Assembly (NCBI GenBank): GCA_016217555.1
Contig: JACRHW010000002.1
Location: 1 to 47,811 of the forward strand
Reading direction: 5' to 3'
Length of the DNA stretch: 47,811 nucleotides
Origin: Parcubacteria group bacterium
Lineage (GTDB): Bacteria; Patescibacteriota; Minisyncoccia; UBA6257; JACRHW01
Both the position numbers and the translations under genes were made by a program. The notes under the pieces are model-generated. The model saw nothing but the letters and a program-made list of their open reading frames with translations, was not told where the DNA came from and ran no database searches. Positions within the stretch are counted from its first letter, which is position 1. The number at the start of each line of letters is the position of its first letter. This document shows positions 36,829-46,892 of the stretch, one piece after another.

Positions 36829-39800
36829 TTATCTTTTATTTCGTCCCTTAGCACCATCTATAGGGGCCACCACTTCTTCCTCACCTTCGTAGGCAGTAAG
36901 AAGATCGACTTCGAGCCCCAACCCCTTGAGTTCACTAGTTAACACATTAAATGATGCGGGAATGTTTGCTGTCTTGATATCTTCTCCATAAATAATAGAT
37001 TCATAGGTTGCGGAACGGCCAAGTACGTCGTCTGATTTAAGGGTAAGCATCTCCTGCAACATATGTGCGGTTCCATATCCTTCAAGTGCCCACACCTCCA
37101 TCTCTCCAAAACGCTGACCTCCATGCTGAGCTTTTCCTCCAAGAGGTTGTTGTGTAATAAGCGAGTAGGGACCAATAGACCTCATATGAAGTTTGTCCTC
37201 TACGAGGTGGTCGAGCTTCATCATATAGGTGTATCCAACCGTAACCTTCTGATCAAATTTTTTACCCGTTCTTCCATCTATCACAGTAGTTTTACCATCT
37301 TCGGGAAGTCCCCCTTTTCTCAACTCCTCCTGAATGTCTTCTTCGGTGGTACCGCTGAAGATAGGTACCACAGCTCGATACCCATTTGCATGGGCTGCCC
37401 AACCGAGGTGTGTCTCAAGAATCTGTCCAATGTTCATACGTGAGGCAATGCCAAGTGGATTCAAAACAATATCAACAGGAGTTCCATCTTCCAAATAAGG
37501 CATATCCTCAACCGCTACAATACGCGAAATAACACCCTTGTTACCATGACGACCAGCAAGCTTGTCTCCTGCCATCACACGACGAAATACGGCGACTTCG
37601 ACACGAATTCTTTTAATAATACCCGGTTCGAGTTTATCCCCTCGCTCACGAGAAAAGATACGAATACCTACGATGCGTCCTCGTTTTCCATGAGGCAAAG
37701 TAAGCGATGTATCTTTTACATCCCTTGCTTTTTCACCAAAGATAGCACGCAATAATCGTTCTTCTGCGGTAAGATCCGTCTCTCCCTTTGGAGACACCTT
37801 CCCCACAAGAATATCACCGGAACCAATCTCGGCACCAATACGAATAATACCCTCCTCGTCAAGATTTCTTAGCTTATCTTCTGAAACATTTGGAATATCG
37901 GGAGAGGTAAGTTCGGGTCCAAGTTTTGTCTCACGCACATCGGCATAAAATTCCTCAATATGAATAGAACTAAAACGATCCTCCTGAACAACACGTTCTG
38001 ATAAAATAATGGCATCCTCATAATTACCGCCCGCCCATGACATATAAGCAACGAGAAGATTTTGTCCAAGACCCAACACCCCATTTTGCATAGAAGGACC
38101 ATCAACAAGCACCTGCCCCTTTTTCACCTTTTGACCCTTCTGAACAATTGGCCTTTGACTCAACGAAGTAAACTGGTTTGAACGCCTAAAATGATGGATC
38201 TTATAGGTAAGTGGCTCTTTTTTATCATCACATTTTAACACGAGATGGTCTGCATCAACTTCAATAATCTCTCCATCGCCAACAGCCTTGATAAGATATC
38301 CTGAATCTTCAGCCACCTTCTGCTCAATACCAGTCCCTACAAGAGGAGCCTCCGGCTTTACATAGACTACTGACTGACGTTGCATGTTTGCTCCCATAAG
38401 GGTTCTGTTCGCGTCATCGTGCTCAAGAAAAGGAACCATGGATGCAGCAATACTAAATGGCTGGTTTGAGGCAACATCAATATACTCAACCTCTTCTCGG
38501 GTACAAATAGTAGGCTGCCCCTTAACCCTTACGGCAACTTTTTTATCTACTATCTTTCCATCCTCACCATAACGAACACCACCGTGGGCGATAGCATGGC
38601 GCTCTTCTTCGTAAGCGTTAAGCCACGCAATTTCTTTGGTCACCCTTCCATCCTTTACTTTGAGATAAGGCGTTTCAATAAAACCAAACTGCCTCACGCG
38701 GGCAAATGTTGCAAGATAGTTAATAAGACCCACGTTTCCACCCTCAGGAGTCTGAATAGGACACAATCGTCCATAATGGCTTGTGTGTACATCACGTACC
38801 TCAAAACCCGCACGCTCTCTCGTTAAACCTCCGGGACCCATAGAAGAAATTCTTCTCTTGTGTTCTACCTCTGCAAGAGGATTTACCTGATCCATGAACT
38901 GAGAAAGCTGAGAAGAAGAATAAAATTCTCTTACCACCGCCATAAGCTGACGAGGTACCACGAGCTGAGAGGGGGTAACCAAAAAGATGTCACTTGTAGA
39001 CATTTTATCCTGAATAACTCTTCGCATACGTGCCAAACCAACACGCATACGACTCTGCAATAGCTCTCCTACTCCCTTTACACGGCGATTGCCAAGATGA
39101 TCAATATCATCAGGATCAGCACTAGAATCGTTGTTAAGCTTAATAATCTCCTTAATAATAGCCAAAAGATCTTCCAGGGTAAGAAGTTTGTCCTCCCCCT
39201 TCACATTGAGGCGGCTGTTCATTTTAAATCTTCCCGCTGAAGAAAGATCATAACGATCTAACCTGAAAAACATAGCATCTACAAATGCTTGTGCATTCTC
39301 TGGTGTCGCAAGATCTCCTGGGCGTACACGTTTATAAATTTCAACATAAGCATCTACTTTATTATGCGAAGGATCCTTTGTAAGCGTCCGTTTAATAAGC
39401 TGCGTATCGTCGGTGATACTTGCAAAAGCTTTTTCTATCTCTTCGTTGGATTCAAGCCCAAAAATACGCAAAAGCGCAGATGCCGGTATTTTTCGTTTGC
39501 GATCAATCTTAATGATAAGCCCATGGTCTGGTTCCGTCTCAAACTCAATCCATACCCCACGACTTGGGATGATTTTTGCCCCAAACAACTTATCCCCCCG
39601 AAATACCTTTGCTGTTACATAAATACCACTTGAACGAATAAGCTGGGAAACCACAACACGTTCAACCCCATTAATAATGAACGTGCCCCTGCCTGTCATC
39701 ATGGGGATATCACCAAAATACACCTCCTGTTCTTTTATCTCCTTCGTGCGCTTATTTAAAAGGCGCATCTTCACACGGAGAGGCGCCTCAAAAGAAGCAT

Positions 39801-40032
39801 CGCGTTCGCGTGCCTCCTCTTCATTAAACTTTGGCTCATCAAAATAATGACCAACAACAGAAAGCTCAAGATCCTTACCCGTATAATCCTTGACGGGGGA
39901 AATTTCATCAAAAAGCTCCTGCAACCCATCTTTCACAAACCAATCAAACGAATCTTTCTGCACATCGACCAAATTTGGAATATCGAGAATTGACTTTTGG
40001 TAATGAGAAAAAACTTTTGTTTTTGTAAACAT
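36829..40032 (-). CDS. rpoB: DNA-directed RNA polymerase subunit beta
   Basis: GPGGLTRERAGFEVRDVHTSHYGRLCPIQTPEGGNVGLI, GDKLAGRHGNKGVIS. Confidence 0.99.
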   Translation of the reverse strand: MFTKTKVFSHYQKSILDIPNLVDVQKDSFDWFVKDGLQELFDEISPVKDYTGKDLELSVVGHYFDEPKFNEEEARERDASFEAPLRVKMRLLNKRTKEIKEQEVYFGDIPMMTGRGTFIINGVERVVVSQLIRSSGIYVTAKVFRGDKLFGAKIIPSRGVWIEFETEPDHGLIIKIDRKRKIPASALLRIFGLESNEEIEKAFASITDDTQLIKRTLTKDPSHNKVDAYVEIYKRVRPGDLATPENAQAFVDAMFFRLDRYDLSSAGRFKMNSRLNVKGEDKLLTLEDLLAIIKEIIKLNNDSSADPDDIDHLGNRRVKGVGELLQSRMRVGLARMRRVIQDKMSTSDIFLVTPSQLVVPRQLMAVVREFYSSSQLSQFMDQVNPLAEVEHKRRISSMGPGGLTRERAGFEVRDVHTSHYGRLCPIQTPEGGNVGLINYLATFARVRQFGFIETPYLKVKDGRVTKEIAWLNAYEEERHAIAHGGVRYGEDGKIVDKKVAVRVKGQPTICTREEVEYIDVASNQPFSIAASMVPFLEHDDANRTLMGANMQRQSVVYVKPEAPLVGTGIEQKVAEDSGYLIKAVGDGEIIEVDADHLVLKCDDKKEPLTYKIHHFRRSNQFTSLSQRPIVQKGQKVKKGQVLVDGPSMQNGVLGLGQNLLVAYMSWAGGNYEDAIILSERVVQEDRFSSIHIEEFYADVRETKLGPELTSPDIPNVSEDKLRNLDEEGIIRIGAEIGSGDILVGKVSPKGETDLTAEERLLRAIFGEKARDVKDTSLTLPHGKRGRIVGIRIFSRERGDKLEPGIIKRIRVEVAVFRRVMAGDKLAGRHGNKGVISRIVAVEDMPYLEDGTPVDIVLNPLGIASRMNIGQILETHLGWAAHANGYRAVVPIFSGTTEEDIQEELRKGGLPEDGKTTVIDGRTGKKFDQKVTVGYTYMMKLDHLVEDKLHMRSIGPYSLITQQPLGGKAQHGGQRFGEMEVWALEGYGTAHMLQEMLTLKSDDVLGRSATYESIIYGEDIKTANIPASFNVLTSELKGLGLEVDLLTAYEGEEEVVAPIDGAKGRNKR

Positions 40033-40090
40033 GAGGGGGTATGTTTAAAAATTTAAGATTTATAAAAGATATGAAATATAAAAAGAGCCA

Positions 40091-40144
40091 AAAAAGCCTA
40101 CAAAAAACAACATCACCTGAACTTGTTGTTTTGAGGCTTTTTTA
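40091..40144 (-). terminator. Terminator-like hairpin in the rpoB 5' leader (putative attenuator)
   Basis: Minus strand AAAAAGCCT-caAAACAACA-loop-TGTTGTTT-tttgtAGGCTTTTTT, T-rich tail. Confidence 0.75.
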
Positions 40145-40157
40145 CATAGTGAATTTA

Positions 40158-40185
40158 ATTATATATCCTTTACAAAAAAAGTCAA
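40158..40185 (-). promoter_or_regulatory. Strong sigma70 promoter for rpoBC
   Basis: TTGACT (rc 40180-40185), 16-bp spacer, TATAAT (rc 40158-40163). Confidence 0.8.
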
Positions 40186-40287
40186 CCCCGTTAGGGGTAA
40201 GGAAGATATTTGACTATTTACGAAATCTCATAGCTGGAAAAACATATCACCAATTCAATAATCCTTTTTGGTTACCTCTAACGGGGT
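40185..40287. repeat. Solo ACCCCGTTAG inverted-repeat element
   Basis: ACCCCGTTAGGGGTAA (40185-40200)/TTACCTCTAACGGGGT (40272-40287), 15/16 match. Confidence 0.75.
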
Positions 40288-40315
40288 CAAGCTTGACTAT
40301 CCACAAAAGGTTACT

Positions 40316-41338
40316 CTAGTCCAGCAGGTACTTAGCACGCAAATTGTCATGCTCCTTAAACGTCTTTGAAAAAAAGGTTTTTCCATCTGGGGTAGAAAGG
40401 TAATACCAATAAGGAGTGGGCTCCGGAGCAAGTGCCGCCCTCAGGGCTGCACTACCAAAATTTGCAATTGGCGATGGTGGTAGCCCCTTATTTGCATACG
40501 TATTGTAAGGTGAAGGAGAGGAAAAATCTTGCCTGTGGAGAACCCGATCACAATTTTGACGTTCCACACACACCCCATACAACACTGAGGCATCAACCTG
40601 AAGTGGCATACCTGCCTTAAGGCGCCTCTCGATAATACCACTCACAACCCCCCTCTCATAATCACCAGCAACTTCTTTTTCAATAAGCGAAGCGATAATA
40701 ATTTTTTTATGCCTCTCGTCAGGCGTAAATATCTTAAGGGACAAACCGACCTTATCCTCAAAATTAGCCACCATTTTTGTAACAACACTTTCTGCCCCTT
40801 CCTCTGGTACAAACCTATACGTATCGGGAAAAAGAAAACCCTCAAGGGGATAAGGGGATTGTTGCAGAGAAAATCCAAATTCGGAAAGTTGCTCTTTCAA
40901 ATGGTTATCTGGCTTGAATGAGAAAAGCGATCCACTAGTGATAATCCCCTGTTGAGTTAAAAGTGCATCCATTTCACGAAGAGTCATCCCTTCTCGCAAG
41001 GTGACATTGGTAGCCACTGGTCCCTTTGTGATTTTTGAAAGAACCTCGAGAAGAGTGCTATTGGCCGCTATCTCATACACACCCGGGAGAACATGCGTGG
41101 CATCACCTCTTAAAAATACGTATGCAACAAAAACAGATGATGAACGAACGAGCTTTTTCTCTTGAAGCATGGCTGCAATCTCTCGTAACGATTCCCCTTT
41201 TGTAATATTTATACGAATTGAGATCTTAGAATCACTCACGGGTATCGTAAGCATAGCTACAGCAAGTACCCCAAAAACTAAAAACAAAAAACAACCCCCT
41301 CCTATTATCATCAACCATTTCATTATTTTGTATTTCAT
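40316..41338 (-). CDS. mltG: Endolytic murein transglycosylase MltG/YceG family
   Basis: ITKGESLREIAAMLQ, EGFLFPDTYRF, IASLIEKE, YNTYANKGLPPSPI; start revised to MKYKIMKW. Confidence 0.93.
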   Translation of the reverse strand: MKYKIMKWLMIIGGGCFLFLVFGVLAVAMLTIPVSDSKISIRINITKGESLREIAAMLQEKKLVRSSSVFVAYVFLRGDATHVLPGVYEIAANSTLLEVLSKITKGPVATNVTLREGMTLREMDALLTQQGIITSGSLFSFKPDNHLKEQLSEFGFSLQQSPYPLEGFLFPDTYRFVPEEGAESVVTKMVANFEDKVGLSLKIFTPDERHKKIIIASLIEKEVAGDYERGVVSGIIERRLKAGMPLQVDASVLYGVCVERQNCDRVLHRQDFSSPSPYNTYANKGLPPSPIANFGSAALRAALAPEPTPYWYYLSTPDGKTFFSKTFKEHDNLRAKYLLD

Positions 41339-41349
41339 TGTATTAAGTT

Positions 41350-42441
41350 TTATGCCACCCGTGATCTTATGTGGATACTCTGTACTATCCCTAATGCAAT
41401 ACAATTAACAATTAAATTTGATCCTCCATAACTCACAAATGGTAAAGCAATCCCTGTAATGGGCAAAAGACCAATATTCCCGCCCACATTAATGACCATC
41501 TCGATATATAACTTGAGAAGGAAGGCGAGCGTAAATATTCTTGAAAAATTATTAATCGCGTGGTCAGTGATTGAAGAGAGCCGTATAAATATGATACCGT
41601 ATGCACCAAAAAGCACGAGTGCACCAATAAGTCCAAGTTCTTCTGTATAAGCCGCAAAAATAAAATCAGTACGCGCCTCGGGCAGTAGGCGTAGTTGTGT
41701 TTGTGTACCCTGCCCCAACCCCTTACCCAAAAGACCGCTCGATCCTATTGCTATCTTTGCCTGCAAAGCATTATATCCCGTACCCAATGGATCTCGGTAG
41801 GGATTCAAAAAGGTAAAAACCCGCTCCTTCTGATATGTTTTAAGGAGACCGTACCAAGCCACAACAAGCACTATCAAAAAAACCACTATCCCAACAAACG
41901 CGTGTTTGGGTCGCAATCCAAGAAAAAAAACAAGACTTGCAAACATCAAAAATAATACCGCAGCTAAACCAAAATTGGGTTGTAAGAAAACAGGGACAAT
42001 AATTCCCAGTACATAAAGCAAGGGGACGGCAACATACCCTACAAGCCATATATCTGAATGTCTTCTCGAGAAATAACGCGCAAAAACAAAAAGAAGAGCA
42101 AGTTTTGCAATCTCCGAAGGTTCAACGCTAAATGCACCAAGCCTAAACCACGACGATGCACCACGCACACGACTTCCCAAAAAAAGAACTGCTATAACAA
42201 GCCCGACCGAAACAAGATAAAAAGAGAGAATAAAAATCTGATTTTCAAATAAGGTACGCCAATCCAAAAAGGAAAGGGCAAATATAATAGCAAGGCCAAT
42301 ACCAATCCACAAAGACTGTTTTGCTACATAAGAAACTCCCCCATCCCCAGGAAGGCTTCGTAACATCAACACACTTACTGACATAAGATATCCCGCAGCA
42401 AGCATAATCCACCAATCAATTTTCTTCAAAATCTCCATCAT
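41350..42441 (-). CDS. rodA: RodA/FtsW/SpoVE family glycosyltransferase
   Basis: RGASSWFRLGAFSVEPSEIAKLALLF, QAKIAIGSSGLLGKGLGQGTQ, LPFVSYGGSNLI. Confidence 0.94.
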   Translation of the reverse strand: MMEILKKIDWWIMLAAGYLMSVSVLMLRSLPGDGGVSYVAKQSLWIGIGLAIIFALSFLDWRTLFENQIFILSFYLVSVGLVIAVLFLGSRVRGASSWFRLGAFSVEPSEIAKLALLFVFARYFSRRHSDIWLVGYVAVPLLYVLGIIVPVFLQPNFGLAAVLFLMFASLVFFLGLRPKHAFVGIVVFLIVLVVAWYGLLKTYQKERVFTFLNPYRDPLGTGYNALQAKIAIGSSGLLGKGLGQGTQTQLRLLPEARTDFIFAAYTEELGLIGALVLFGAYGIIFIRLSSITDHAINNFSRIFTLAFLLKLYIEMVINVGGNIGLLPITGIALPFVSYGGSNLIVNCIALGIVQSIHIRSRVA

Positions 42442-42495
42442 ATATCACTTAGCATAGATCATTAAAATATGAAAAACAAAATATCATACCTACAA

Positions 42496-42617
42496 AAAAT
42501 CCGCGCATCTGGATGGAGTTCTAGGAAAAAGTAAGGAACGGAATAAGCAATAGTTAAATACTATCGCGTTGAGTACCGGAACTTTTGACGAAGAAATACG
42601 CCAGATGCGCGGATTTT
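42496..42617. repeat. Element A3: family-1 structured repeat
   Basis: Perfect 17-bp arms AAAATCCGCGCATCTGG/CCAGATGCGCGGATTTT around an 88-nt core. Confidence 0.9.
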
Positions 42618-43398
42618 ATTCTTGCAAGGGAGGAGCTGCCAACTCTACCTCCACCTGTTCTTTGCCAGTAAGAGGTAAGAACTGCAAAAGCGAAGACGGA
42701 AAATTAATTTCAAAAAAACGATTTTCCCTACTCAACACCGTTTTTACAAGCGTTGCAGAAGCCGCAAGAACATTCTTCTTGCTTGCATCATAGATAATAC
42801 CCGTAGCATAAAGATCGTCAATAACAAGATCTCCGTTATTGCGTGCAGTACCCGTGATACGCAAAGAATCTTTTTGTTTCTCCAAACTCACATTAGAGGT
42901 AATAATATTCTTGGAATAAAAACGATCCTCTACCGCAAACTTAGCGTCAGTTATTGTGAGAGTTACATTTTCTACATCTGTCGCCCCCACATTAAATCCA
43001 GATTCATAAATATATTTCAATTTTCCAGGATAAATAAACGTACTCCCATCACGCTCTTCCAACATTTCTCCGGTGGCATTCTCAAGGGCGATATGATAGA
43101 TAATCTCCGAAGCTCCTACCGTAAGATTAGGATTTTTAATCTGAGCGAGCACGTCACTCCTCGAAGAAGACACAGGGAGACTCTTTGCAAAAATAACCTG
43201 CAAAAATTGTGGATATTTCAAAGCACACGACATAGTACACACCCCACCACAATCAATCTGCACTTCATCCTGATTTTTCTTACTGTCAAAACACGTAGGC
43301 GCTATATTAAACCACTTCAAATACACACCAAACAAAAGCATCCCAAACATAGTAAGGTAAACCGAACTAATCACCAATTGTTTCGTCGTACGATTCAT
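42616..43398 (-). CDS. Hypothetical membrane-anchored protein
   Basis: N-terminal TM; CFDSKKNQDEVQIDCGGVCTMSC motif. Confidence 0.75.
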   Translation of the reverse strand: MNRTTKQLVISSVYLTMFGMLLFGVYLKWFNIAPTCFDSKKNQDEVQIDCGGVCTMSCALKYPQFLQVIFAKSLPVSSSRSDVLAQIKNPNLTVGASEIIYHIALENATGEMLEERDGSTFIYPGKLKYIYESGFNVGATDVENVTLTITDAKFAVEDRFYSKNIITSNVSLEKQKDSLRITGTARNNGDLVIDDLYATGIIYDASKKNVLAASATLVKTVLSRENRFFEINFPSSLLQFLPLTGKEQVEVELAAPPLQE

Positions 43399-43437
43399 AC
43401 CAAAATTTTATCATAAGAAATAAAAAACCACCATGAA

Positions 43438-43761
43438 CTATTTACGCTGGTGTTCCAATAGTTTTTCCGCTGGCGAAAGGCCACCCAACACCTCGTGTGG
43501 AAAGTAATTCCACGCATCGGTTACTAATTCAAGAACAGTATCAAACTCCGAAACGTCCCCACCACGGTCAAACATTGCCATAACCTTCATCATATCGTCG
43601 CTATCCTCCTCATGGTAAATAGCGTCCCGAACATGATCCAAGGTAAAATCACTGCCGGTTTCCTTCAACATATCCACAATATCTACTTCAATCTCTTCCC
43701 GTCGTTCAAGAATTTGCCTGCCCTGAGCCGTGTCGAAGGGTTGTTTTGATTCTATTTTCAT
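43438..43761 (-). CDS. Hypothetical protein with repeat-derived N-terminal PFDTAQGRQ
   Basis: ORF from MKIESKQ; N-terminus encoded by palindromic repeat DNA cctgccctgagccgtgtcgaaggg. Confidence 0.7.
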   Translation of the reverse strand: MKIESKQPFDTAQGRQILERREEIEVDIVDMLKETGSDFTLDHVRDAIYHEEDSDDMMKVMAMFDRGGDVSEFDTVLELVTDAWNYFPHEVLGGLSPAEKLLEHQRK

Positions 43762-43774
43762 ATATTTTACAAAT

Positions 43775-44752
43775 TTATTTAAGATCAACCATTATTTTCT
43801 GCGCGATATGGTGTGCGAAATTAACCGGCACAGCATTACCAATCATTTTGTATCCGTCAGCAACATCACGATATTTGAAAATAAAATCATCAGGAAATGT
43901 TTGAATTCTTGCACATTCCCTTACAGACAAACGACGATACAAATTTTCTTTTCCAGGAACAAAAATCCTTTCGTTTTGACTTATAAACTTCATCTTAGGT
44001 GCCTGCGGATGGATTGGGGCATGACGACCCCCCGCTTGAATTGTGAAAGAAGGTTCATCCCAAGAACGAACGCGATTTCGCGACATATAAATTGTTGAAA
44101 AACCACCATTCATATATTCATGGTTTGGAATTTTCAAATTGTTGCCATTTGTCTTATTTTTATCTAAAGCTGGTTTTGCTAAGCGCAAGTCATAAATTAC
44201 ATCTTTCAAAACAGGTTTATGTTTCTGTGGTTCTGGAAATTCAAATTTCTTTTTTAAATCCTTACGATATCCGATGATAATTATGCGCAAACGATCTTGT
44301 GGAACATCATAATCATTCGCGTTGAGCAATTTTTGGGATATTTCATACCCAGCATTTTCAAATTCCTTAATAATGTTTGTAAATGCTTCTGAGTGTTTGG
44401 GATGAAGAATGCCAGAGACATTTTCAGCAAGAAAAAATTTTGGCTGTTTATCTTTCAGAAGACGAATATAGTCGTGAAAAAGTTGCCCGCGCTTATCATT
44501 AATTCCACGACCGGCACCTGCCTCACTCCAACTTTGGCAAGGTGGTCCGCCAATAATCCCATCAGCATTGGGTATATCAGATGGAGAAATATCAATAATA
44601 CTTCTACGGTCTAGTTTGGTTTTCGGGAAATTATGTTCAAAAGTTTCCCAGATGGTTGAGTCATATTCATTTGCCCAAACAACATGAAAACCAGCTCTCT
44701 CGAAGCCCAGATCAAGTCCACCTGCGCCTGTAAATAATGATACTAATTTCAT
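43775..44752 (-). CDS. C5 cytosine methyltransferase, M.HaeIII-like
   Basis: [70 protein letters not shown]. Confidence 0.95.
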   Translation of the reverse strand: MKLVSLFTGAGGLDLGFERAGFHVVWANEYDSTIWETFEHNFPKTKLDRRSIIDISPSDIPNADGIIGGPPCQSWSEAGAGRGINDKRGQLFHDYIRLLKDKQPKFFLAENVSGILHPKHSEAFTNIIKEFENAGYEISQKLLNANDYDVPQDRLRIIIIGYRKDLKKKFEFPEPQKHKPVLKDVIYDLRLAKPALDKNKTNGNNLKIPNHEYMNGGFSTIYMSRNRVRSWDEPSFTIQAGGRHAPIHPQAPKMKFISQNERIFVPGKENLYRRLSVRECARIQTFPDDFIFKYRDVADGYKMIGNAVPVNFAHHIAQKIMVDLK

Positions 44753-44754
44753 AA

Positions 44755-45735
44755 TTAATCGTGACTAATATTTAGTGTATTCTTAAATAATTTCTTTGGT
44801 GATTTTAAAAGATTGATATCAAATTTCAATGATAGCTCAACCCTTGAACTAGCGTTATGAATTCGGAATGAAAGAATCCAATCATTATTCATAGTTACTA
44901 TGGCAGTTGTGTCGCTATCTGCCTTAAGGGCGATGTCAACAATTTCTGTGGGTAATGGAACTTTTGGTGTCTTATATTTGGGTTGTGTATTTTTGAAAGG
45001 GAGGTTAAGCGTTCCATTCAAATTATAAGCGTGAATTTCAACCGAATTTTTTCCTTTGATAACTTTGTAAAAATCTTTATTACCAACCAAATATGCAACC
45101 AAATTTGAAGCAATCTTTTTAGAATCTTTTTTGTAGAGATTTTTCAATTCTTTTATAAAAGCTTTCAAAATCGGAACATAAATCGTTGAGTGATAATCAC
45201 CAAGCTCACTCCACCTTTTCTTTGCCTTACTGTCTTTTCTTATTTTCTCTAACTTATTGAAAATAGGGGTTACTATATCGAAATATTCTTTGGATGTTCT
45301 GATCCCAAGCCACTTTTCACCAAAATCAATACTTGCAGATAGACGAGAATGTTTTACGGCATGATGATTGTTTTTAGCTGATACGCCAATTTCCCATTTT
45401 TGCAGCAATCGAATCGCTAAAACATCTCTTACGTCGCCAAATTTTCCGTGATGATCTGATAAAATTTCAAGTTGTAAAATATCGTCTTTGCCGATGTCGT
45501 TTGAAAGGCGCGGTTCTATGTCCATGAGAAAATTGACCGCAAAACTAGCAGAGAGTAGATAATCGCTTCGTTCTGTCGCGCTCACATTTTCAAAGCAACC
45601 CTTAGCAACTTGAAAAGCCGAATTTTTAATGACCTCGAGATTGGTTTTATCCTTTATCTTTTCCTCGAACTGAATAAGCAAAGCGTATTCAAAGGATTTT
45701 CCCGTTATCATTTGTTTTGAGTTTGTACTTGTCAT
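44755..45735 (-). CDS. Type II restriction endonuclease, HaeIII-like
   Basis: [28 protein letters not shown]; directly upstream of the HaeIII-like methyltransferase. Confidence 0.85.
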   Translation of the reverse strand: MTSTNSKQMITGKSFEYALLIQFEEKIKDKTNLEVIKNSAFQVAKGCFENVSATERSDYLLSASFAVNFLMDIEPRLSNDIGKDDILQLEILSDHHGKFGDVRDVLAIRLLQKWEIGVSAKNNHHAVKHSRLSASIDFGEKWLGIRTSKEYFDIVTPIFNKLEKIRKDSKAKKRWSELGDYHSTIYVPILKAFIKELKNLYKKDSKKIASNLVAYLVGNKDFYKVIKGKNSVEIHAYNLNGTLNLPFKNTQPKYKTPKVPLPTEIVDIALKADSDTTAIVTMNNDWILSFRIHNASSRVELSLKFDINLLKSPKKLFKNTLNISHD

Positions 45736-45739
45736 AAAT

Positions 45740-45946
45740 TTATTTTGTGATTACTTCATAATCCTCTGGATTACCGATAACTCTCACTAACTCTTTAGAG
45801 CCATCGACAGAAATAGCCCCACACCTACATGAGGTTAAATTACTGTTCGTAATAGAAAGAACCTCGGTGCCGCATTTCTTGCACTTGATATAGGTTGCTT
45901 TCTCAGTTTTTGTGACGATTTCCTTTGGCATATATTTATTTTTCAC
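45740..45946 (-). CDS. Small zinc-ribbon protein, 68 aa
   Basis: CKKCGTEV...CRCGAISVDG. Confidence 0.75.
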   Translation of the reverse strand: MKNKYMPKEIVTKTEKATYIKCKKCGTEVLSITNSNLTSCRCGAISVDGSKELVRVIGNPEDYEVITK

Positions 45947-46631
45947 TCTCCAAGCGAGCTTTTAACAAAAAGATGGTCTCAGTTCGAAGCTTTTCACGTG
46001 CCCAATCCTTTTGAGATTCCGTAAGGAAATCTCCTAAACCATCGAGGATGTGCTTATTATCCATCTTCTCTAGTTGCTCAACGGATTTTTGCAGAAGTTC
46101 TTTGAAAAACATGTCAGAACGCTGTTCCACAATCTCTTTATTAATAGGCCAATTATTCTTAAGGAAAAACCAGGTATCATAAACATCACGGCTCGTTTTG
46201 CCGACCCGTTCGTGCATGGCCATAAGTTTGTGAGCAAACATATCCTCCCGAACCATCACAAGCATAGAAATACCAAGCAGGGTCATGATCTCATACCTCG
46301 AACCGAAGTTTCTCCGATTTACTTCAATTTTTATCTTCTGTGCTCCCGCTGCGTATGAGATAACATTTAAAAGATTAGAATGCTTTATGCGTGAATCGAT
46401 AATCGTCCCATAGCCTGCAGTAATGTTATGAATTTTTTCAAACACCTCAACCTCCTTGTTTTCATCCAACAAATCAAAATCTAAATCAACTGAATCGCGA
46501 TTCAAATTATAGAACAAGAGAGCTGCAGTACCACCCTTAAAACCCAAATGAGGTGCAATCGATGTATCAGAGTAAATATCCTTCAAAATCTGAAGCAATA
46601 TATTTTTATGTTTTGAGTAGTCTAGTGTCAT
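45936..46631 (-). CDS. AbiEii/AbiGii-like nucleotidyltransferase toxin
   Basis: FKGGTAALLFYNLNRDSVDLDFDLL; DMFAHKLMAMHER. Confidence 0.88.
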   Translation of the reverse strand: MTLDYSKHKNILLQILKDIYSDTSIAPHLGFKGGTAALLFYNLNRDSVDLDFDLLDENKEVEVFEKIHNITAGYGTIIDSRIKHSNLLNVISYAAGAQKIKIEVNRRNFGSRYEIMTLLGISMLVMVREDMFAHKLMAMHERVGKTSRDVYDTWFFLKNNWPINKEIVEQRSDMFFKELLQKSVEQLEKMDNKHILDGLGDFLTESQKDWAREKLRTETIFLLKARLESEK

Positions 46632-46637
46632 GCGTTT

Positions 46638-46892
46638 TTACCCCGTTAGATAATTTTTTAACCTTGTCTTAATATATCGTTTACCCCAAGTGGTTTTTAA
46701 ATACTTTTCCCGATGCGTTGCATCTTGTTGATTTAAACACGCTTCATAGTAAACCAGCGCTACGGGCAAACGATTCTTCGTTGATGTTACTTTGCCATCG
46801 TTATGTAACCTCAATCTTTCTTTGAGGTCGCTTGCATAGCCTGTATACAGTTGTCTATCTTTCTTACTTTGTAAAATATAAGTGTAAAACAT
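46638..46892 (-). CDS. GIY-YIG endonuclease-domain protein, 84 aa
   Basis: FYTYILQSKKDRQLYTGYASDLKERLRLHNDGK; REKYLKTTWGKRYIKTRL. Confidence 0.93.
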   Translation of the reverse strand: MFYTYILQSKKDRQLYTGYASDLKERLRLHNDGKVTSTKNRLPVALVYYEACLNQQDATHREKYLKTTWGKRYIKTRLKNYLTG

